From NCBI GenBank assembly GCA_013398175.1, contig VZRZ01005953.1, forward strand, positions 1 to 64,000: a stretch of 64,000 nt of DNA. Direction: 5' to 3'. The position numbers were made by a program, and so were the translations under genes. Origin of the DNA: Climacteris rufus. Lineage: Eukaryota > Chordata > Aves > Passeriformes > Climacteridae. Position 1 is the first letter of the stretch; the number at the start of each line of letters is the position of its first letter. Of this stretch, positions 12,224 through 25,035 are shown in pieces. The notes beneath the pieces are model-generated. The model ran no database searches and was not told the DNA's origin. It saw only the letters and a program-made list of their open reading frames with translations.

Positions 12224-12863
12224 TGTGACGGGGTATGTGGCAAAAGCCACAGTCCCACAGGCTCAAGACTGGTGGGCACAGCCAGAGGTTGCCACTGTCT
12301 GAGGCATACTCCTGCTCAGGGTGAGCTTTTTGGTTCACCCCCAGCGTCCCTTGCACCTTTGTTTACATGTTTCAGTTCATTGGTTAGTTGCTACATTACC
12401 TCATGTTCTGTATAAGGTTATGTTCTAGAAACTTCATGGCAGTTCAGTTCTCTATTGGTTACATGCTAATCCCTGTACCCCAATTGGCTACTTTTCCCTG
12501 CTTGTATCCCTATAAATCCCCTGCTATCCCTCAGACCTAGCCTATGGTTGCTGAAGCCTTCAGCTCTCCCGGATCCTCACGCCACCTCTCCCGGACCCTG
12601 GACCCTCTCCTGCCTTCCCTGCTGCTTCTCCCGGGAAATAAAGAGCTGGAAATCACACCAAGGCCCTTCTCTCGGATCTTTGTCCTTGCCTGTGCCTTCA
12701 CCATCAGCCCGGGGCTCTCTCTACCCCAAAGGAGCCAGCACTAAAAGAGCTGCCGGAGGACGTCCTGTGTTTGGGGAAACTGCAAGCTGCAGCCCCCAGG
12801 AAACCAGGGTGACTCCCAGAATAACGCTGAGTGGCCTCGAGCAGGCTCCCGGAGCCAGCGTTA
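12224..12863 (+). mobile_element. solo LTR, ERVK-like family A, plus orientation
   Basis: This 640-bp LTR begins TGTGACGGGGTATGTGG. A CTGTTC repeat flanks it at 12218-12223 and 12864-12869, a perfect 6-bp TSD. Landmarks in order are a palindromic GGCAAAAGCC near the start, CCAAT-type boxes, the TATA box TATAAATCCCC at 12511, the poly(A) signal AATAAA at 12637-12642, and a GC-rich U5. The right end reads GCGTTA rather than the usual CA, so the terminal bases have mutated or the boundary is off by a base or two. Together with 11284-11940 it forms a large inverted repeat with a 283-bp spacer. Frames of 66-132 codons inside it are not genes. Confidence 0.88.
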
Positions 12864-12869
12864 CTGTTC

Positions 12870-15800
12870 CAAGATTATTATTTGTTGTCACACACCAGAA
12901 GTTAAACAGGGACATCTCATTTTGGGCTTTAAAAGTATGTCACTGAGGGTCAATCACTGCAGCATCTGAAAAAGCGGTACAAGAAAAGGTGAGGATATGC
13001 AGGACCTTTCTGGATAGGAAGCAGTTTCCCTAACATCTAAAAGTCTGGGAACTTCAAGATGACCTTTTGACTTTTGGACTTCAGGGCAGGGGTAAGATAG
13101 TGTGTTGGTTTGGATCAGGTGTTTTAAAATAATTGGGCCTCTGATAAGAGCTCTAGCTTTGCATGAAAGCCATAGACACGGTAATATGACAGACTGACTG
13201 AATTCAAAATTCTGAGGATAGAAGTGGAGAGTATAGCACTGAAGCATATGAGATAAATAGTTAGAAAAAAGTAATAGGTTGATTTGAGGTAGAAGGGTCA
13301 GGAATTTCTACTGTTGTCATCACATATGGCTGCAACTGTTTTTAACAGTGGTACTTATGATGTCAATATTTCTGGCATTGGTGGTGATAACTTTGTCAGC
13401 CTGTGTCTGATTTTCTCTTTTCTTGTTATACCTTCAAAGCTCCTCCACTCTTTTTGAGTTCTTTAAATGATACCTGTCTGTGATAGCATGAAAGTTGGTG
13501 ATTTCAAAATTATTTTTTTATTTATTTCATTTTATTTGAATTGTCTCCATCTCTTTTGTGGTGAACTAACTTTTCTTATTTTATCACAGCTCCTTTTCGT
13601 ACTTCTCCAGGATTTGTTCATCTGCATCACATGAGATTTCCCTCTCTGGTGTCTTCGGGGTTTTTTTTGACAATCTATTTTGATGCAAGTCCAGCATTAA
13701 AGCATGAAGAATTTATGCTGCTGGTTATAATTTTTGCCTTTCATAAATACACAGGAGGGACAAGTTTGTTTACAATTTGGGGGAGAAGAGGGTGTCCTTT
13801 TTTTTCATAATACAGGTCTGATTTTAAAGACAGTAAACACAAAGCACAAGTTATGTTACATGCATGACATTTTTTAAACTTTTGACAATTTAAACAGTCT
13901 TTTTGCTGCTATTTTATTAGCAGCAGCAGCTACCCTCTTTCAGTCAGTTGTATTCTCATAGCCCTCAAGTGCCATCAAAGGTCTATTTACTATTCTTGTG
14001 AATTTTCCCTGCTGGCAGGTCTTATGCATTTCCTGACTCCCCCGCATCTTCTTTTCTCTTTGTTTTGCTTTTGACTGCTCTTTACATGTCAGGTCTCTCC
14101 TGGTGTAAGAGCTAGCATATACTTTTTTAAAATTCTGAAATGTAGTTCAAGTTCATTACTGGAATGTATTTTCCTGAGACATTTGTTTATTTAATTTAAG
14201 CCTTATGTTTTACCACCTTGTGTTTTCCCACAATTATTTTGCATGGTCCTTTCCATTTTTTGTTCATTTGATCTTAAGTCAACCTGGCATTTTGAATGTG
14301 GTGCTGATTACACATTGAGTGCTTTTCAAAAATTTCCATTGTCTCAAATATTCAGCATAGCAACTGTTTAGTTCTCTATTTTTCTTTGAAGTTCACGAAT
14401 TGATTTCAAAATACCGATGTAATTGAATTTAAACTTTCAAATTCATTTAAAAGGAAAAAGGAAGTTAAATATGAAAAAAGCTAGAAATACGACCATATTT
14501 GATTTTGCAAAAATAAAGTCAAACTAACATTTGTAGCTACAAACCTTGTTTAGCAGTGAACAATGCTGGTATAGTGATCTATATTTTTACTAGCAATCAT
14601 ATATATACATTTACAATTGAAATATTAAGACCTTTTAAAATTTTTTAAGAAATACTTTAAATTTTTAAAACTTGTATTTAAAAGCTTTTAAAAAATAATA
14701 TATTTTTTCTGTTTTTAAAATTGTTGTTTTTACATCTTAGAAATATATTCACTGGAAACTCTCATTCTACAGAATCTGATTAGGAATTCATTTTTCCAAG
14801 TGAAAGTGCCTTTATTTCATGAGTTGTCCATCATCTTGACATTGCCTTTGATTCCTCTGATGTTCATTGTCTTAGTTTTGAGTAGTTCCACTGTCTTCAC
14901 AGTTGGATAGATATTGAAGCTTTCCTAAGTTTACAAGGAAAACAAATACCTTCTTCCTACCCTCACATGTGGCCCATCAAATATTTAGCAATCATGTTTC
15001 TCTCAATTTTCTCACATTCTTATGGAATTTCTTAAGATTTTCACTTTTCAAGTATTTTTGGGGGAAAAAATCACTCTCTTGTCATGAACAACCAATAAAG
15101 AGTATATGAAAATTAACTTGCTTTCACAAATACTTCTCTGCAAGTTTCATTATATAGCACCAGGTGTCCCTAATACATTTACCTTATAATTACCTCCAGT
15201 CAGAATTTCAATGAGCACCACTAGATACATCATTATTTATCAGTTTCCTACACCTGTATAACCTTTAATTACAGATGAATTTAAATTATACGAGTGGATT
15301 ATGCACACATGCAACTGTAGTTAATGAAACTATAACCATATCTGCATATATACTTATGGTATTCCTGGTACCTGTTGAATTTATCACCATTTTCTGCAAG
15401 ACTTCCTAAAAGCTAGGACATGGTATATTCCTTATTTTTATATGTATGTGATTCCCTGGCAATAAAGCTATAATATATTAAAAATTAAGCAATATGAAAA
15501 ATGTGTCAGGTTTTGGGTTTATGACTTGTATTGCTTGTATTGGAAATGTAGCAATTTTCAAATGTACCGTGGCACTCAAGACACTCTATATTGACTTAAA
15601 ACAAAGAAAAGAAAGGAAACTGCAAGTCGGAGACATATGTATTGTATCTAATGCATAACCACAGGCCTATCAGGATGACAAATTAAAAAGGAATTTATTG
15701 AAATTGCCTTATAATCCTTTAAAAAAAAAAAAAGATTAAGTTAAGACTTTTTTGGGGTGAAAGTAAAGAGACATGGAAAATATCAGGCTCGCTATGACTG

Positions 15801-16931
15801 CTAAGAACTCTGAAGCAAGTAATTACTTTCTGTTGGTATAAAAAAGAATACTCAAGCCTACTAATAATTTCAACAAGAAATTGTTAATTGCTATTAATGG
15901 TTTAGTTAATAGTCCTATGGCATAAACTAAAAAAAAGCTCTTTTCTTCACCCCAGGCAACAATACATTTCTTAAGAAATTTTTGGAAGCAACTTATTTCA
16001 GCCAGCTAAGTCATGAAAGTACACTACTACGTGCTGCTTCTGCCATCTTTGAAGTTTTGACTTTTCCTTCTGTCATAAATGAAAAGGGCAGCAGCCTTGT
16101 GGAAAATCTGATTTTGAGCTGGAATTCAGCTTGTGTTTCACATGGGATCTGCTAGGACATTGGGAATTGAACTGCTAGCAATATCTTGGGAATTTCAATC
16201 AGAAAGATCTGAAAAAAAAACTTTTCCTGAATCCATCTTCTAGGTGGCTTATAGTATGCAATGATATTGATTCTGAAATAAATTTTAATTTATGTACTTT
16301 AGGGAGTTCATTTCCACAGGGGTTTAATATTTGTGCTGAATCAGATGTCTTTTCTGCAGATCAGAGGTATTTTGGAAGTACAGTAATTCAAAAATAAAAG
16401 ATTTTCCAGCTAGATTGACCCCCATGTGAGATACTGAAGTCAGTGAGAAAATGCTTACGCATTGATTTCTCTAGTGAAAAACTGTAGGTCTTATATTAAA
16501 CTTCCTTTGCAGTTCCATTATGTGAAAATTAAAAGCTTGTTTTTCCCTTTTCTTCCAGTTAACTTTTTATATAAATGTAAGTATCCAAGTGATTAAGTGT
16601 ATAAAAAATACCTATGTGTCCTATCAGTGTAGAGGTATAATAGACAAAGAAGGCTAAAAGATAATTTCATTTTCCTGTTTACTCAGACCACGACTGCTGT
16701 TTCCCCTTCAATATGAAAAGAAAAATTCTACAAAAGAAAGTGCAGGCAAGAGTAGCCAACTATCTAGCGGGAAAAAAAGTCAATTAATATTTTTGAAGTA
16801 TACTGGTGTATATTTTATTAGTATGGGAAAGAAAGTTCACATTGTGCCAATAGCTGACTATTTGTTTTGCATATTTTTTATACATATTCTTTACACCTCT
16901 TTTAAAGGAAAGTTCTTTTTTTGGATATATT
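12870..16931. other. AT-rich intergenic sequence, nothing recognised
   Basis: About 4 kb without a frame above 100 codons and without an identifiable element. T-rich and A-rich patches are frequent, for example 14630-14730. Confidence 0.55.
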
Positions 16932-16937
16932 ATATAT

Positions 16938-17528
16938 TGTAGCAGCGCACTTGGCAGAAGCTGCTGCTTTTGAGCTTCAGGTTTTGGTGGGAAGAAAGCC
17001 AAGGCAAAGCCCTCGGCCCTGTTCTTCCAATATCTGAAATCTGCCTGAGCTGTGGTAAAATCCCATATTGCCCTTGTGTTACCTGTACCCATATCTCAGA
17101 TGCCATATATGGCTATGCCCTGGAAAGCTCTTCCCCACTGGTCACTTTGAACTGTGCCATTCCCCATTTCCCCATTGGGTGTTTCCTGGTCCCATCTCCC
17201 TTTAAAAGAGCCTTGCAGGGCTTCTTCTGTGCTCTTTCTTCTGGGTTACTCAGCCATCTGGATAACTCTGGACTCTCACAAAGCAACACTGGACTCACAA
17301 TAAATGGCTGATATTCCAAGGAAGAGCCCTCTGTCTGAGCCTTTTATTCTCGCTGGCGCTAGTACACTACGCCTAGGGAAACTCTCATCCTAGAAGAGCC
17401 AGCAGAAACAGGTTATCTGCAGTAGCTAGGACTCTGTCTCTTGGGAGAGTTATACAGCTCATCCCGGCAGGGATCACGCATGCATAAAAGCGCTGTCGCT
17501 ACTTCGAGAGCATTCCCTTAGCGCTTTA
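16938..17528 (+). mobile_element. solo LTR, ERVK-like family B, plus orientation
   Basis: The 591-bp LTR starts TGTAGCAGCGCACTTGGCAG and ends near GCGCTTTA. The flanks ATATAT (16932-16937) and ATGTAT (17529-17534) are a 6-bp TSD with one mismatch. A TATA-like TTTAAAAGAG lies at 17201 and AATAAA at 17299-17304. It aligns by eye to the reverse complement of 42358-43001: shared words include ACTTGGCAGAAGC at the start, CCCATTGGGTGT near 17172, and CATCCCGGCAGGGAT near the end. The right terminus lacks the canonical CA. No internal sequence follows it. The 113-codon frame at 16970-17311 lies in U3 and R and has no domain. Confidence 0.85.
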
Positions 17529-17534
17529 ATGTAT

Positions 17535-19282
17535 GCTATAACCACTTCCGATATTTACATGCCTTCTCTAGAATAATATTCATGTTTATGATTATTTCCT
17601 GTAATAGGAAGGATCAGTGCAGACCTTTTGGAATTGGTAGAGTACAAGTAATCAAGATTATTAGCTTGCAAAACTGCAAAAGGACATGGAAGTAGTAAAA
17701 ACTATTTACAGTAAGAGATTAAAGTGAGATTCCACACTTCTTCTCCATGTGCTGTTAATGACAGTGAGGTCTTGTCTGTAAGATTAAATTTATGCATAGT
17801 TTCATCTCATACTGACACTTAAAATATGTAATGTAGGGAAGATTTATCATAATTGTTGTTTCTTCTTGGGATGTCTGTTTCAAGTTTACTGATGAAAGTT
17901 TCATGTTATATTCTAGTTGCTACTTCTGAACAGACCCTGATAAAAGAAATATCCCAATATACCTCTATTTAAACTTTACAGATGACATGACAATATTATT
18001 TTTTTCTGTACTTCCTTACAATAATTTAAATATCTTCATGTCCCTAAACTAATCTTTTTTCTTGACAGAATGATTAGAATAGGCACTAATTTCCAAGCCA
18101 AAGTGGTTATATCTCAGCAGGTGAAAAGAATAATCCCTGTACATCTGTACATTATGATTTGAACAAGGTACTAAATAAATCATTGCAGCATATTTAGTAG
18201 AAAACTGGTAAGCAGTTTAAACTGCAAATGCCAGCTAAATGTTAGCATTATTAATAGGAAATTGACTATTTTTTCAATAATTGGTACTACAGAAATGTAG
18301 AGAGTGAAACAGTATTTCCATTGTGATGGAAATTACTGGCATTTTCATTATTTTAAGTAGGATGGGAGACCACATTTTGTACTTCCAAGTGCTGGCATAG
18401 ACTATCAACTCAAATGGACTAAATATCCTGAAGGTGACATACTTCATTTTGTGATTTACTGTGAAATGTGCTGCATTTCATGGCAAGCAATGATTTTCTT
18501 TTGACTTCATTGGTGAAAAAAGCAACCAGCAAAACTATAAAAATTTGTGTCTGTCTTTCTCTTCAAGTGATTGGAAGAAAATTAAAAAGAAATAATTTTT
18601 TTTTTTAAGGAACAAAATCAAAGTTTGTCAAAACTAAATACAACTTCAACAAATTCAATCTGAAAGAAAAATGGGTAACATTCTAAAAGTTTCTGGGTTT
18701 CTCTTTTTCTCAAGAAATACCAGAATATATTTCAAACATTAAATAGGATAGTAAATTAATTTTAAAGAAAATTATGTTCATTTTGCTGAAAGCAACATTC
18801 TGATACTTAACAAGAATAAAAAGGCATACATTAGAAAGAGGATTATAAAACATTAACTTTTTTTCTTGAGTATGTAGGACAGCAAAATCTCTGCTTTTCT
18901 TCTTTTACCTATCTTGAGATGGCACTGTTTCAGAATACTTCCTGTTTCTCTGTTCCACTTATTCTCAGCATTTGTTTGGATAGTGTACTAATCTTAATGA
19001 CTGCATGTCAAGGTTCAAACTAGATATGAGCAATGTGTCAGATACTGGAGGGGTCAACACTTTATGTTATAGGAAGTCTGTTATAGCAAAGCTATGTGAA
19101 ATATGGATCTTGCTTTCACAGGCCACTGGTATGTCTTTTCTTACATTGAATCGAAACATTTTGGAGTTGAAATAATTTTTTCTTGCAACAATTGAATCAT
19201 GACTGAATTTGTTAAGGAGAGCTCCCTGCTTGTGCCTAGGGAATCCACTGATTTGCAGAGACAGTGTCTGAAATAGAAGTTC
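17535..19282. other. AT-rich intergenic sequence, nothing recognised
   Basis: No exon or repeat is recognised and there is no long open frame. Confidence 0.6.
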
Positions 19283-19287
19283 AGATC

Positions 19288-20524
19288 TGTAGTGGTTTAG
19301 CCCTGGCCAGCGGCCAAGGACCCACTAGAACTGCTTTTTCCCCTTCTGAACAGAACTGTGTTACTAAACCATGATAAGAAATGCTGGCAGAGGAGCAAAA
19401 TTAGGCTGAGACAAGGTCAGTGCTTCTAAGTGATAAAGTGAATTTATTACGGAGTCAAAGGAGCAAGCAAAAACAAAAAAAAAAAGGAACATCTCCTAAA
19501 CATTCTTTCTCCACCGTCCTCCCATCCTCCCCCCTTTCAACAGCTTCACAAACTCTCTCTCTTCTCCCAGATCTTAAGGGGAACCTGGGAGAGGGATTTT
19601 CTCTAATTAGTTTTGTCCTCAGATGCTCAGGTGTTTCCTCTTCTCAGCGATTATACCTGGAGGGGTCTCTCTCTCTCCTTTGCCACCATGGCGCGGTTGG
19701 CAGAAGTTGGCGCGCAACCCNNNNNNNNNNNNNNNNNNNNNNNNNNNNNNNNNNNNNNNNNNNNNNNNNNNNNNNNNNNNNNNNNNNNNNNNNNNNNNNN
19801 NNNNNNNNNNNNNNNNNNNNNNNNNNNNNNNNNNNNNNNNNNNNNNNNNNNNNNNNNNNNNNNNNNNNNNNNNNNNNNNNNNNNNNNNNNNNNNNNNNNN
19901 NNNNNNNNGCTGTTTTCTCCCAGATCAGGCTGATCCATACTTAGGGTGTGCGTGACCCAAAGCTTCTTTACCTCACTGACTCCTGCAGTGTAAGCCTTCT
20001 AGGAGTAGAAGCAGTTACTGACTGTGTCCATTCCTCACCAGACCAAAACCTTTTCTGTAGGAGTTCACTCCCTTTTGCACTGTCTCCGCTCCAAGTTTGA
20101 TTTAAATTTCTCACCACAGGCCACGAGAATGTCTCATTTCCGATGATGCAGGAACCTCTGCCCCCATTGCTCCTCTTGTTTGGCAGACTGGCAGAGTTTT
20201 TTGGCTCTCATATCTGATGTTTCAGTTGTTTTTCTCAGTTGTTTGCTATACTCCCTCTCCTCTGCCTAACCTACACCTACATGACTACATGGCGTGCGCC
20301 TGTGTACTACAGAGATTGCTTTTTAAATATACTGTTGCAGAGGCGTTTCTGTCCTTTCTAATTGGCCCAGCTGTGGAAAACAGTATATCAATCTCCCAGG
20401 AGCTGCCTGAGATAGGCCCTGACTGAACAGCTGAGGGAGCTTCTGGAAGCTCCTTACAGGAGCCATCTTTTGGCCCCTACCACACCCAAAAAGCTAGACC
20501 TCCCAAACTCCTCAAACCACCACA
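19288..20524 (-). mobile_element. long ERVL-like LTR with an assembly gap, minus orientation
   Basis: The element begins TGTAGTGGTTTAGCCCTGGC and ends CTCAAACCACCACA, so its ends form the inverted pair TGTAGTGGTTT / AAACCACCACA. The flanks AGATC (19283-19287) and ATATC (20525-20529) fit a 5-bp TSD with one mismatch, as expected for ERVL. The complement of 19450-19455 gives an AATAAA poly(A) signal, which sets the minus orientation. Its total length of 1237 bp includes 188 N. Sequence next to the gap is GC-rich. Its left end resembles the reverse complement of the end of the LTR at 1-275. Open frames across the gap are artefacts of N. Confidence 0.8.
19721..19908. other. assembly gap (188 N)
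   Basis: A run of N inside the ERVL-like LTR. It is bordered on the left by the GC-rich GGCGCGCAACCC and on the right by GCTGTTTTCTCCC. The gap probably hides the GC-richest part of the LTR. Confidence 0.99.
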
Positions 20525-20529
20525 ATATC

Positions 20530-23500
20530 TGAAGCTGCAAATGTTAAAAAGAAAGGTTTTTTCACCCTTGCTCAAGGACGAGTTGGATGGGAGCTATTAA
20601 CGATAAAGAAGAAATGGGTTTGATCAGCAGTAAATTTCAAATGCTTCTGAATCAATGGATACCTACCTCTGATAGTTCAGGCTTCACAACAGCTTTAATG
20701 GATATAGGCTGGTAATGCATGATCAAGCAGTTTTCTGTTCAGGCATAAGAACACAGTTTCCTTATGTGGACAACTCCCAGTGCATAGACAGAGCCAGGAA
20801 AAGCTGTTAGCTTGTAAGGAGCTGTTAGCTTCCAGTAATCCTGCTCTGGATGAGATTTTCAATGTAGTGGTTCTCTGGAACCTCTTCTTTGTTCCCAGGA
20901 AAAGAAACCATTAGCCCTCTCCTGACTCCGGCCTGAATTAAAACCAATTTTTAATTTTCTGTTGATACCCAAAATAGTGCTTCTCCATTAAGAGAACATT
21001 TTGTTAATGTGTAAATATAAAGTTTTTTTGTATAAGTATGGGATCGACACATAGAAGTGTGGGGGAGGAGAGAGAGAGAAGGAAGGCAAGGAGGAGGGGG
21101 AGAGAGAGTGATAGAAGGGAACTTTTCCCACTCAATATAAAACTAAAGGACAGATATAATTCTCCTCCCTTTACTCACATTAGTAAGCGAAGTGCTCTTT
21201 CATTCTCTTTTCCTAATCCTTTCAGATAGTTTTAGTTAATCATCTTTGCTATATTTTTCTATAATTTATAATTGGATAATCTTCCAGATTCTAGGAAGCC
21301 CCTTTGTCAGGGAAATTTTGGGAAAATAGCCCCTCTGATGAAATTAATAGTTGCCACATCTACAAAGGACTAACAAAATATATGGCTTCTTTTTTTTCTT
21401 AGCTGAAACACCAGCTTATCATCAAGTATTTTCAAGGAACTCTATAACAAAATATATATTCCTGTATGTCCATGTTCCTGAATTTGTTTTTTGTCAAACA
21501 TGTCTCTGAGTTCATGAATATGGTTATCTGCATATGTGTGTTTTATTGAGTATTTGGACCTTAACTTGCCTGTTTACAATCCTTGAACTTGGAGAGCTTA
21601 AATGCAGGCATAGTTTGAACTATTTTTCCTAAATGAGTTTAATTTTTGGGCTCTGAGTCTACATTTGCCTCTTAGTCACATGCAGAAGTCCTACACATAA
21701 CACATTTGCTTGCTTATTTTGCCAAAGTTGTGCAAGGAGGAGCCCGTGGTTCATGCAACCAAGTTGGGATATGAGAGGAGGTTCACTTTGAGAGAAAGCA
21801 TAAGAGTGAAGAATCTAATCTTCCATCCTCATTGATGGTGATTTTCACATTCATATTCATGTCACAAATATTCCTCTAGTCCGGTTTTTCCTTGTCCTTA
21901 TTTTCTTGTGTGATTCTTAGTCATGCTCCTCTCTTCCATTCTTCAGCCTTTTATCCTCAGATTTTTCTCTTGTGAAGGTGATTTGTTTTAACCAGCAGGT
22001 AATTCTATTCATACACTCCTGCTAGTGTCTTTCTTACTAATATTCTAACCATGAATTTTCAACTGTTCTGTCCATTCTTTTATCCCATAATTATTGTTCT
22101 GTCCATTATTTTATCAGTGCTTAATTTTTTATTTTCCAGTTCTTCCCTTTTTTTCATCAGCAGAGTTATTTTATATTGCATATTTGCTTCTGTTAAACTG
22201 CTGGGGTCTGTCCATTTTTGTATTACTGCTTTAAAATTTAGTAAACTAAGTTTTAATAGCCACAAAATGCTTTTAATTTCTGTACTTGATCTGTGATGTA
22301 ATGCTTTGTTCACTTGTTTGGCTTTTCTTGTCAGTCTGTTCTTCCCTTAATTTCTTTTGTATGCCACTATCTCTATATACACTGTAACTCCAGTATTTGC
22401 CATCCTTGATTCCTGTTCTTCAGTTACATGGCATTTGTTGGCTTTTCCATGGACTTAAGTATCACCATCTATCAGTTTCCTCACCTGTTGTTCTTGCACT
22501 TTATTCATAAGAAGAGTTCCCTTTCTTTTCTCTGTCATATTCTTCTCCATGCAAGATTAACTCTTCCTTGCCATTCTCCTTCCCCCTGTCATAGTTATAT
22601 AACCTCAGATTTTTCCTCAGCTCTACTAACTCAGAAAAGAAGAAAACAAACTTTGTGTGCTATCTCCCAGGCTATTTCTGTCTCTATCCTTTCCTTTACT
22701 ACTGAAATGCAGATGGTATAAGTGAATTCCATGGCATGTTCGTAGTGTGTCAACTTCCCTCCCATTTGGGCTATCAAAAACTCGGAAATCTATATTATCA
22801 CTTAGAGATAAACAAAACTAATAATAAACAAATGAATTATATTTCTTAGTGAAACTATACTTCACATAGTCTTACATGGCAGTGTAATTATCAGATGTAA
22901 ACAAACACAAAAGGAAAGAGGAACTAATTTATTTAACTAATCACAACTAGCATTCTTCTAAGCAATTATCAGATTGACCCTGGCCTAAATTCTAGACATT
23001 CCATGACATGCCAAGTTTAATAATTAGCAAAATACCTGAACCTCTGCCCAGTAATCATTGTTATCTTGTTATCTTACAAGCCATTGTGATCTTGGTAACA
23101 TGCTAAGGAAACAAGACATAGACACATGAAGCCAATAATTTATTTTTGGACTAATAAAAATCTTAACATTTGAATCAAAACACAATAAACAACTCCTCTT
23201 AGTCTAGTCACAGTAATTCAAACACTCAGAGTTCACATTAATACAAAATTATTCACTAGCAACAGTAACAACCTCAAAATTGTTAGAGGAAAAAACCCCT
23301 CCTTTCTAATAGTTACCCTTTTCCTCTAATTGTGCATCCTTCCATAGTTTTTCTGATTTTCATGGTCAAAGGAAACAGTTTTTCCCAAGCAGAGAGGTAA
23401 TGGAATGTTAGAGGGAGAATTCAGTGTCCTGAAATCTTCACTTGGTAGAAATTATTTTCATAATAATCCCTTGCTCCTCAGTCTCCTCAATGGAGCTCCT

Positions 23501-24442
23501 TCCATGGACACTGTTATTACAGTCTTTTTGATTTCATTCATCCCCAGCTAAAGTTTGCACTATTTACTGCACAAAAACCTCTGCCAACTCCAAGGAACAT
23601 GAAAGCCTTATTATTTGTTACGAAGTGACTACCTGGGTTTGTTTGAACTTTACCATATTTGATAATCAGAGACAGAAACCTCAGACAAGCTAATCAGGAG
23701 CCATGTAGTCATTACAAAACTTTTCAAAGGAGAAGAAAACAGCTCTGCCTAAGGCAAGGCCAGAAAAGTCCCACTGTATTTGATGTGCACTGAACAAACA
23801 AAACAAACAACTCTGCAACTATAGTGTAAAGAGAAAAAGGTGGGATCCTATGCAAATGTGGATGAACATGTGTGCCAGGTTTGGCAGTGATTTCAGATGT
23901 GGGGCGAAGATGGGATGAGTTAATGACTGCACTATTCTCTTTATAGCGGGTATTCAGCTTTATATGAGGCAGAATTTCAACATAAACTTTAACAGTTGTT
24001 CTCAGAAAAGCAGCGGAAGTCACTGATATCTCCATTTTTAAAAACCAGTTTATTAATCTATGTTCCAAACTTTCCACTTAGAAACTTGATTTTATACACG
24101 TTGGCTCAAAGATTCAGACAGTTTTTCCCTGGTTAGACGATGTTTTTATCTTCCACCTTTGTTCTTGATTCTGCATTCTACAGGCAAAATTAACATAACT
24201 TCTTTGACATGAACAGATCTTACAATAAATGTACTTAGCACAAAATAGTTGAAAACATTAAATTTCAAAGAAAACTAATAGCTTAATTTTATGAAAAGTT
24301 TCAGGGATAACCATTTAAGTACTGAAATATTTTAAGAAGATATAGAAGTAGCAGTTTCTCTGCAACTCAGCCTGGCACAAAGTTTATTATCACCTCAAGG
24401 GTTTTTTTATTATATCTACAGAATTAAGGAAAGATTGAATTT
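20530..24442. other. AT-rich intergenic sequence with one purine tract
   Basis: Nothing codes here recognisably. The 117-codon minus frame at 23724-24077 and the 97-codon frame at 22428-22721 show no known domain. A GA-rich tract lies at 21059-21121. Confidence 0.55.
21059..21121. repeat. GA-rich purine tract
   Basis: About 60 bases are almost all G or A, including runs of alternating GA and AGG units. The 63-codon arginine/glutamate-rich frame over it is a by-product. Confidence 0.8.
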
Positions 24443-24448
24443 GAAGAC

Positions 24449-25029
24449 TCCCGGGGGCTGCAGTCCACAGCTTCCCCAGACGCAGGGCATCCTCCGGCAG
24501 CTCCGTTTAGTGCTGGCTCCTCTTGGTGAGAGCGAGCCCTGGGCTGATGTTACGGGCGCAAGTGAGGATAAAGGCCAGAGAGAACGGCTCTGGTGTGATT
24601 TACAGCTCTTTTATTTCCTGGGGAGAGGCAGCAGGGAAGGCAGGAGAGGGTCCAGGGTCCGGGAGAGGCGGCGCGAGGATCAGGAAGAGCTGAAGGCTTC
24701 AAGGACCAGGCAACGGGCAGGGGGAAGGCAGGGGATTTATCAGGATACAGGTAGGGGAGAGTAACCAATTGGGGTACAAGGATTTACATGGAACCAATGG
24801 AGAACTGAACAGCCATGAAGCTTCCAGAACATAACCTTACACAGAACATGAAGTAATGCCTTAATTAACCAATAAACGGAAACATGTAAACAACGTTGCA
24901 AGGGACGCTGGGGGTGACCCAGAAAGCTCACCCTGACAAGGGAGTGTGGGTCAGACAGTGGCAACCTCGGGCTGAGTCCACCAGTCCTGAGCCTGTGAGG
25001 CTGTGGCTTTTGCCACATACACCGCCACA
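24449..25029 (-). mobile_element. solo LTR, ERVK-like family A, minus orientation
   Basis: This is the third member of family A. On the minus strand it starts TGTGGCGGTGTATGTGGC and has the AAAGCCACAG palindrome, CCAATTGG, TGATAAATCC as the TATA region, AATAAA (complement of 24610-24615), and U5 with CAGCACTAAACGGAGCTGCC. It is closer to 12224-12863 than to 11284-11940. A perfect 6-bp repeat, GAAGAC, flanks it at 24443-24448 and 25030-25035. The left terminus reads TCCCGGG rather than TG, so the last U5 bases appear shortened compared with the 12224 copy. Frames of 72-109 codons in it are not genes. Confidence 0.88.
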
Positions 25030-25035
25030 GAAGAC

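Noticed and set aside
11284..12863. A single foldback element
   Set aside because: Each half has its own perfect, different 6-bp TSD, so these are two insertions rather than one inverted unit.
23724..24077. 117-codon minus frame as a small gene
   Set aside because: No domain, no signal or membrane pattern, and overlapping sequence is AT-rich background. Conservation data would be needed to reconsider.
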